A stretch of 10,552 nucleotides of DNA from CAZAYP01 sp964489425 [NCBI: uncultured Verrucomicrobiota bacterium] (GTDB lineage Bacteria > Verrucomicrobiota > Kiritimatiellia > RZYC01): NCBI GenBank assembly GCA_964489425.1, contig CAZAYP010000123.1:1-10552 (forward strand). The letters are read 5' to 3'. The first letter of the stretch is position 1. The number at the start of each line of letters is the position of its first letter. This document shows positions 6,197 to 10,552 of this stretch, in pieces. The notes under the pieces were generated by a model, which did no database searches, was not told where the DNA came from, and saw only the letters and a program-made list of their open reading frames with translations. A program made the position numbers and the translations under genes.

Positions 6197-6225
6197 TGGA
6201 CGGAAGTCCGCGCTCGTTTTTTTTT
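6191..6225 (+). terminator. Strong intrinsic terminator
   Basis: Stem CGAGCGTGGAC (6191-6201) pairs with GTCCGCGCTCG (6206-6216), 11 bp with one GU, across a GGAA (GNRA-type) tetraloop, followed by nine T (6217-6225). It lies 207 nt after the DUF4926 stop and 36 nt before the next start, so it could end the cassette transcript or act as an attenuator of the downstream gene. Confidence 0.85.
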
Positions 6226-6251
6226 ACTTGTTGTCGGTTGGACGTAAGAAC

Positions 6252-6257
6252 GGAGGA
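6252..6257 (+). promoter_or_regulatory. Ribosome binding site deciding between ATG 6259 and ATG 6262
   Basis: GGAGGA ends only 1 nt before ATG 6259 but 4 nt before the immediately following in-frame ATG 6262. The second ATG has the more workable spacing and is taken as the start. Confidence 0.6.
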
Positions 6258-6261
6258 CATG

Positions 6262-9200
6262 ATGAATATATTATTGGGGCTGACCGGGTTAATTTTTGCG
6301 CTTGTTATTTTTCCCCTGCCTTTTGCATACGCCACCACTTATTACGTGGCACCAAACGGCAATGACAGCTCAGATGGCCTGAGTTGGAACAGCGCTAAGG
6401 CCACAATCCAGGGCGGCGTGGATGCCTCTATGGCCGGCGATACTGTCTTGGTCACTAATGGAATATACAATACCGGTGGCCGCGTGCCACCAGGACAGAC
6501 GCTGTGCCAGACGCGTGTGATAATAGACAAGCCAGTTCATGTGGTCAGCGTCAATGGCCCTTCCAATGCCTTTATCGTAGGCCAGGGACCACGTGGCGAA
6601 ACGGCAGTCCGGTGCGTGTGGATGACCAGCAACGCAGTTATTGCTGGGTTTACACTTACCAATGGATATACCGTGACACTGATTGGCGGTCCAGATGAAG
6701 ACGGTGGTGGGATTTATGCTACGAATACTTCGATTATTTCGAATTGCGTAATCACAACATGCGCGGCCAACATCGGGGGCGGTTCATTTGGTGGCAACCT
6801 TTACAATTGTAATATTAAGGGCGCATCCGCCGCTGGCGATGGCGGTGGTGTTTATGGCGGTGGTATTTTTGATTGCAACATTTCATACAACTCTGCAGGG
6901 GGTTATGGCGGCGGCGCAAGAAATAGCATACTGACGAATTGCGCACTACTGGGGAACAACGCGAGCGGGTGGGGGGGGGGTGGAGGAGGCGCAGAGGGTT
7001 GCAGTCTCTATAACTGCAATCTTATCGGGAATCGAGACACCACCGGCAGTGGTGGTATGGGTGATGGCGGTGGCGGAGGGGCAAAATACTCAACACTTTA
7101 CAACTGCAATCTTAGTAGTAATTCATCATGGCTTGGTGGCGGGGGCGCCCATGCATCAACTCTTATTAGCTGTCAACTTTCCCACAATTATGGTGGTCTT
7201 TATGGCGGCGCAACTAGCAAATGCAATCTTGAGGGCTGTGTTATATCAAACAATACTGTGGAGTCGGGCGATCACTGCTATGGCGGAGGTGCCTATGCGG
7301 GAAATCTCAATAATTGCATAATTATTGGCAATAGCGGGGGGCAAGGCGGAGGTGTACATGAAGGAACCCTGAGCAACTGTGTTATTAAAGGAAATATCGC
7401 GTATCGCTCTTGGGGCGGCGGCGTAAGCGGCGGCACTTTATATAACTGTGAAATATCAGGAAATAGTCTGTTGTCCGTGAGTTCTTATGCGGAGGGCGGA
7501 GGAGCCCGTGGCTCAACTCTTAACAACTGTTCAATTTTCGGCAACATTGCGTCCCACAAGGGTGGCGGTGCCGCGGGATGCACACTTAACAATTGCCAGA
7601 TCAACGGGAATAAGGCTGCCATAGCCGCTGGCGGCACCGAAGGCTGTGGTCTAAACAACTGCACGGTATATGGAAATACAAACGGAGGCATGAGTGGCGG
7701 GACGGCTTGCAATACCATAAGTTTTGGTAATACCGGTTACGAGATGAGTGGCGTGACCACCTATTTTTGTTACACAAATGATCCGTTATTTGTTAATGCC
7801 GCCGTTGGCAACTTACGCCTGCAATCTAAGTCTCCCTGCATAAACACTGGATTCAATCCTTTTGCTCCCACCAATGTAACCCCCTATGATTTGGACGGAA
7901 ACCCGCGCATTGCCCAACTCATCGTAGACAAGGGGGCGTATGAGTTCCAGGACGCTGACGCGAGTGGAATCCTGGTGCTTGGTACAAATGGCGCACCGGT
8001 TATGGACGGAGCCGGGGCGTCGATAGCCAGAGGAACAGAGTATGGGGTGCTGAATATAGGCTTGTCGACAAATCATGTATTCTCCATCACTAATTCGGGC
8101 AGCGTTCCGCTGACCATTGCCATTATCACAACCAATGGAACTGGGGCGGGCTCTTTTGCGGTGCTATCAATGCCGGAACAAGTTGCCGTTGGAACAGCCA
8201 GTAACTTTACAGTCCGCTTCTCGCCCCTGACCGCTGGAGTCTGCACGGCGCAAATGGCAATCGTAAATTATTCCAGCAACTCCCCGTATATCGTAAATTT
8301 CAAGGGAACGGGGATTGGCGGCATTGAATTGAGTTCGACGGGGCTGGCGTTTGGGCCAGTGGTTTATGGCGGTGAAAATCCTCTCCCGCAGGCGCTGCTG
8401 GTGACGAATAAAAGCATGAGCATATATGCGTTCAGCAACCTGACAACCTATGGGAGCGGCGCATCGGATTGGCTTCTGATTCTGCCAGCCACGGGAATTG
8501 TCGCCGGAAGCAGCGGGTGTGGAATAACCGGATCGGTGAACATCGCTGGACTTGATGTGGGAACCTATTGGGCCACGAACTGGGTTTTTGCCCCTGATGC
8601 CTATAACAGTCCGGTAAAGCTGGTGGCCCGATTGGACATCATCCAGGCGCCGGTCGCGGTATTCCTGGAAAACCTGGCCCAGACATTCGATGGCTTGGCG
8701 AAGCCAGTAACAGCGACCACAATGCCGTCCGGCCTGAACGTGACGATCACATATAATGGGGCGGCGCAAGCGCCGACCAACGCCGGGAGTTATGCGGTCA
8801 CTGGGACCGTAGAGGATGTGAACTACACCGGAACAACAAACGGAACTCTAGTGATTGCCAAGGCCGGTCAGACGATCACGTTCCCGCCAATAGCGACCCA
8901 AGATTTGACCAATCGCATGGGCTTGGCGGCTACGGCTTCAAGTGGTTTGCCGGTGGGATTTTCGGTTGGGTCTGGGCCGGGCGTCATCAGCGGCGGGACC
9001 AACCTGTCGTTCAGTGCCGCCGGATTGGTCAGCATCATTGCGGCGCAAGGGGGGAATGGGAATTGGAACCCGGCCCCGAGTATCACCAACAGTTTCGCCG
9101 TGATTGATAAAATCTACGCGGACGTGACCTTGGTGGGATTGACCCAGACGTACGATGGCACGCCCAGGATTGTGACGGCAACCACGGACCCGGCCGGGTT

Positions 9201-10552
9201 GACCGTGGACATCACCTATGACGGCCATGCTTGGGCGCCGACCAATGTTGGCAACTACGTGGTGCGCGGGGTAATCAATGACCCGGATTACCAGGGATCG
9301 ACCACAGGAACTCTCGTGGTAGGTAAGGCCGCCGCGGGCGTGTTCCTGGCAGGCTTGGCGCAGACGTACAACGGCGAGGCCCGGTTTGTGACGGCGACGA
9401 CGATGCCCGCGGGCCTGAACCTGACCATCACCTACAACGGGCATGAGTGGGCGCCAACCAATGGCGGCAGCTATGCCGTGACCGGTACGGTGGTCGAGAT
9501 GAATTATGCCGGGACAGGGATCGGAACCCTGGTCGTCGCCAGGGCGGAGCAGGCGATTACGTTTGCCCCAATACCCCGGCAGTATGCCACCAACAAGCTG
9601 GGGCTGGCGGCCACGGCATCGAGCGGATTGCCGCTGAGTTTTGCGGTTGGTGCGGGGCCTGGCATCATCATGGGCGGGACCAACCTGACGTTCAGCGGCA
9701 CAGGCTGGGTCAGCATCGTGGCCGCGCAGACCGGAAATCTGAACTGGAACCCGGCACAGGAGGTGACCAACACGTTCAATGTCGTGGAAAAGGCGAGGGC
9801 CGATATAATGTTGAACGGGTTGTCGCAGGTTTACGACGGTACGCCGCGCATTGTTACGGCGACCACGGACCCAACCGGGTTAACCACGGTAGTCAGCTAC
9901 AATGGTGGCCTTTCGGCGCCTGTAATGTCCGGCAGCTATACAGTCACGGGCACGGTACATGATACGGAGTTCTTTGGGGAAACCACGGGAACGCTGGTGG
10001 TCAGTAAAGCACCAGCCAGCGTGTATCTTGCCGGTCTGTCACAGACCTATAACGGGTCTGCGCGGATCGTGACCGCGACCACGGATCCAGCAGGGCTGAA
10101 CGTGAACATCACCTACGACGGCCATACCTGGGCGCCGACCAATGCCGGCAGCTATACGGTAACGGGAAGGGTCGTTGAGGCGAATTATGCTGGTTGGGCG
10201 ACCGGCACCTTGGTGGTGGCCAAGGCGGGACAGACCATCGCGTTCCCGCCCGTATCCAATCAGTGCTTCACCAACCGGGTGTATTTGTCGGCAACGGCAT
10301 CAAGCGGATTGCCGGTGAGCTTTGCAATAGAGTACGGACCGGCTGTTATCAGCGGCGGAACTGTAATGACGTTCACGAGCACGGGATTGGTCAGCGTGAT
10401 CGCGTCGCAGGCAGGGAACATGAACTGGTGGCCAGCGGATGACGTAACCAACAGGTTCAGCGTCACCAACTCGCGCCCGGTGGCAGTGGTGGCCTCCAAC
10501 CAGATATGGATGAGCCAGATTGGCGGGTTTATCACCTTGGATGGGTCGCCCA
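6262..10552 (+). CDS. Giant secreted beta-helix / choice-of-anchor Q / MBG-repeat surface protein (3' partial)
   Basis: The frame is open from ATG 6262 to the window end without a stop (1430 codons) and continues beyond. Order of parts: signal peptide, residues 1-24 (MNILLGLTGLIFALVIFPLP then FAYA before TTYYVAPNG). Right-handed beta-helix, ~25-505, opening YYVAPNGNDSSDG.SW..A..TIQ, with Gly-rich turns and about 14 rungs of the type GGGA..TL.NC.I.GN. Choice-of-anchor Q ending, ~507-562 (DPLFVN, LQSKSPCINTG, DLDGNPRI, DKGAYEF). Choice-of-anchor-D-like Ig domain, ~569-685 (FSITNSGSVPLTI, FTVRFSPLTAG, FKGTG). Second Ig/BACON-like domain, ~688-795. Alternating 72-residue MBG-type and 83-residue Ig-like modules, 796-1404. 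A PKD-like start (GGFITLDGSP) at the edge. It is predicted to be a cell-surface or released adhesin/structural protein. No catalytic pectate-lyase residues are evident. The beta-helix part is visibly more AT-rich in codon choice (AAT, GGT, TGT) than the repeat part. Confidence 0.9.
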   Translation, partial: MNILLGLTGLIFALVIFPLPFAYATTYYVAPNGNDSSDGLSWNSAKATIQGGVDASMAGDTVLVTNGIYNTGGRVPPGQTLCQTRVIIDKPVHVVSVNGPSNAFIVGQGPRGETAVRCVWMTSNAVIAGFTLTNGYTVTLIGGPDEDGGGIYATNTSIISNCVITTCAANIGGGSFGGNLYNCNIKGASAAGDGGGVYGGGIFDCNISYNSAGGYGGGARNSILTNCALLGNNASGWGGGGGGAEGCSLYNCNLIGNRDTTGSGGMGDGGGGGAKYSTLYNCNLSSNSSWLGGGGAHASTLISCQLSHNYGGLYGGATSKCNLEGCVISNNTVESGDHCYGGGAYAGNLNNCIIIGNSGGQGGGVHEGTLSNCVIKGNIAYRSWGGGVSGGTLYNCEISGNSLLSVSSYAEGGGARGSTLNNCSIFGNIASHKGGGAAGCTLNNCQINGNKAAIAAGGTEGCGLNNCTVYGNTNGGMSGGTACNTISFGNTGYEMSGVTTYFCYTNDPLFVNAAVGNLRLQSKSPCINTGFNPFAPTNVTPYDLDGNPRIAQLIVDKGAYEFQDADASGILVLGTNGAPVMDGAGASIARGTEYGVLNIGLSTNHVFSITNSGSVPLTIAIITTNGTGAGSFAVLSMPEQVAVGTASNFTVRFSPLTAGVCTAQMAIVNYSSNSPYIVNFKGTGIGGIELSSTGLAFGPVVYGGENPLPQALLVTNKSMSIYAFSNLTTYGSGASDWLLILPATGIVAGSSGCGITGSVNIAGLDVGTYWATNWVFAPDAYNSPVKLVARLDIIQAPVAVFLENLAQTFDGLAKPVTATTMPSGLNVTITYNGAAQAPTNAGSYAVTGTVEDVNYTGTTNGTLVIAKAGQTITFPPIATQDLTNRMGLAATASSGLPVGFSVGSGPGVISGGTNLSFSAAGLVSIIAAQGGNGNWNPAPSITNSFAVIDKIYADVTLVGLTQTYDGTPRIVTATTDPAGLTVDITYDGHAWAPTNVGNYVVRGVINDPDYQGSTTGTLVVGKAAAGVFLAGLAQTYNGEARFVTATTMPAGLNLTITYNGHEWAPTNGGSYAVTGTVVEMNYAGTGIGTLVVARAEQAITFAPIPRQYATNKLGLAATASSGLPLSFAVGAGPGIIMGGTNLTFSGTGWVSIVAAQTGNLNWNPAQEVTNTFNVVEKARADIMLNGLSQVYDGTPRIVTATTDPTGLTTVVSYNGGLSAPVMSGSYTVTGTVHDTEFFGETTGTLVVSKAPASVYLAGLSQTYNGSARIVTATTDPAGLNVNITYDGHTWAPTNAGSYTVTGRVVEANYAGWATGTLVVAKAGQTIAFPPVSNQCFTNRVYLSATASSGLPVSFAIEYGPAVISGGTVMTFTSTGLVSVIASQAGNMNWWPADDVTNRFSVTNSRPVAVVASNQIWMSQIGGFITLDGSP
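6739..7674 (+). repeat. Cysteine-ladder beta-helix rungs (~14 copies, ~22 residues each)
   Basis: The coding repeat has the pattern GGGA..(S/T)TL.NC.I.GN. One Cys per rung falls at residues 162, 183, 205, 227, 252, 282, 304, 326, 352, 373, 396, 423, 445 and 467. Spacings are 21-23 in most rungs, with longer loops (25-30) in four. The aligned N-C pairs (LYNC, LTNC, LNNC, LSNC) predict a stacked Asn/Cys ladder inside the helix. The GGA and GN motifs recall chlamydial Pmp GGA(I/L/V)/FxxN repeats, but a Pmp identity is not claimed. Confidence 0.75.
6971..6980 (+). repeat. In-frame G10 homopolymer tract
   Basis: Ten consecutive G lie within codons 237-240 of the giant protein, between TGG/GGG glycine codons. 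Loss of one G would read on to a stop at 7319-7321. Gain of one would stop at 7011-7013. It could be a slippage site or simply part of a Gly-rich stretch. Confidence 0.9.
8647..9111 (+). repeat. Module pair A1-B1 of the MBG/Ig-like array
   Basis: A1 (8647-8862, 72 residues) is an MBG-type domain: VFLENLAQTFDG, VTATTMPSGLNVTITYNG, APTNAGSYAVTGTV, GTLVIAK. B1 (8863-9111, 83 residues) is an Ig-like module: AGQTITFPPI, LAATASSGLPVGFSV, VISGGTNLSFSAAGLVSII, NWNPAPSITNSFAV. This pair lacks the leading 'a-type' A module present in the two later units. Confidence 0.85.
9112..9792 (+). repeat. Super-unit A2-A3-B2 (681 nt)
   Basis: A2 (9112-9327) and A3 (9328-9543) are 216 nt each and B2 (9544-9792) is 249 nt, with the same module boundaries and lengths as the other copies. 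A2 ends STTGTLVVGK ('a-type'). A3 carries APTNGGSYAVTGTVVEMNYA ('b-type') and leads into B2 (AEQAITFAPI, LAATASSGLPLSFAV). Confidence 0.85.
9793..10473 (+). repeat. Super-unit A4-A5-B3 (681 nt)
   Basis: A4 (9793-10008) and A5 (10009-10224) are 216 nt each and B3 (10225-10473) is 249 nt. It is the second full copy of the A-A-B unit, directly after A2-A3-B2. A4 is the most divergent A module (TVVSYNGGLSAPVMSGSYTV). B3 reads AGQTIAFPPV, LSATASSGLPVSFAI, VISGGTVMTFTSTGLVSVI. A PKD-like segment follows at the window edge. Confidence 0.85.

Noticed and set aside
6080-6243. Integron attC site between the small-gene cassette and the next gene
   Set aside because: A GTTRRRY-like string (GTTGGAC, 6237-6243) exists and the hairpin is long, but no matching upstream RYYYAAC core (GTCCAAC) is found and the hairpin ends in an intrinsic terminator.
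6262-7800. Pectate lyase or other polysaccharide lyase enzyme
   Set aside because: The beta-helix fold is clear but no catalytic Asp/Arg/Lys cluster of a known lyase family can be seen; the Gly/Asn/Cys rungs suggest a structural role.
8167-9779. Long minus-strand open frames opposite the MBG array
   Set aside because: They recur at the same phase in each repeat copy, as expected of antisense shadows of repeated coding modules, and show no independent motifs.

Overview
The window looks like chromosomal DNA from an uncultured PVC-type bacterium, most likely Kiritimatiellota, Lentisphaerota or a relative. This is an inference from gene style: a very long secreted beta-helix protein with a choice-of-anchor Q ending and repeated MBG-type domains, a secreted PQQ-propeller-like protein, and a small HDLV.ASTEQ.THKMV-type protein of a kind I associate with that group. 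No rRNA, tRNA or marker gene is present to prove it.

Layout. Positions 1-171 hold the C-terminal end of a membrane-anchored protein. It overlaps an 85-residue helical, possibly DNA-binding, protein (164-421). A secreted 683-residue beta-propeller protein follows (551-2602). Convergent to it, on the minus strand, is a two-gene pterin/folate operon (3703 to 2613): an SDR with pteridine-reductase hallmarks and, overlapping it by 4 nt, dihydroneopterin aldolase (FolB). At 3903-4511 lies an orphan, truncated Cas3 HD-nuclease fragment with no helicase, no other cas gene and no CRISPR array. Its 3' end runs into about 0.5-0.7 kb of gene-free DNA (4512-5179) made of short inverted and palindromic repeat-like patches, which looks like an insertion or degradation scar.

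Positions 5180-5984 hold a tight three-gene cassette: a small protein with an antitoxin-like tail, a DUF6883-family protein starting with TTG, and a DUF4926-family protein. I read it as a toxin-antitoxin-like or small defence module. The intergenic region after it contains a long nested RNA hairpin (6080-6196) whose 3' strand overlaps the 5' arm of a strong intrinsic terminator (6191-6225). The two folds are mutually exclusive, which is the geometry of an attenuator or riboswitch-like leader.

From 6262 to the window end is one uninterrupted reading frame of at least 1430 codons, the largest gene here, continuing past the edge. It has a signal peptide, a Gly-rich right-handed beta-helix with about 14 cysteine-bearing rungs, a choice-of-anchor Q segment, two Ig-like domains, and an array of 72- and 83-residue modules in the order A1-B1-A2-A3-B2-A4-A5-B3 with no length variation. 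A run of ten G within the beta-helix coding part is a candidate slippage (phase-variation) site or an assembly-error site.

The strongest candidates for something new are the switch-like structured leader before the giant surface protein, the three-gene DUF6883/DUF4926 cassette beside a dead Cas3, and the A-A-B module array.
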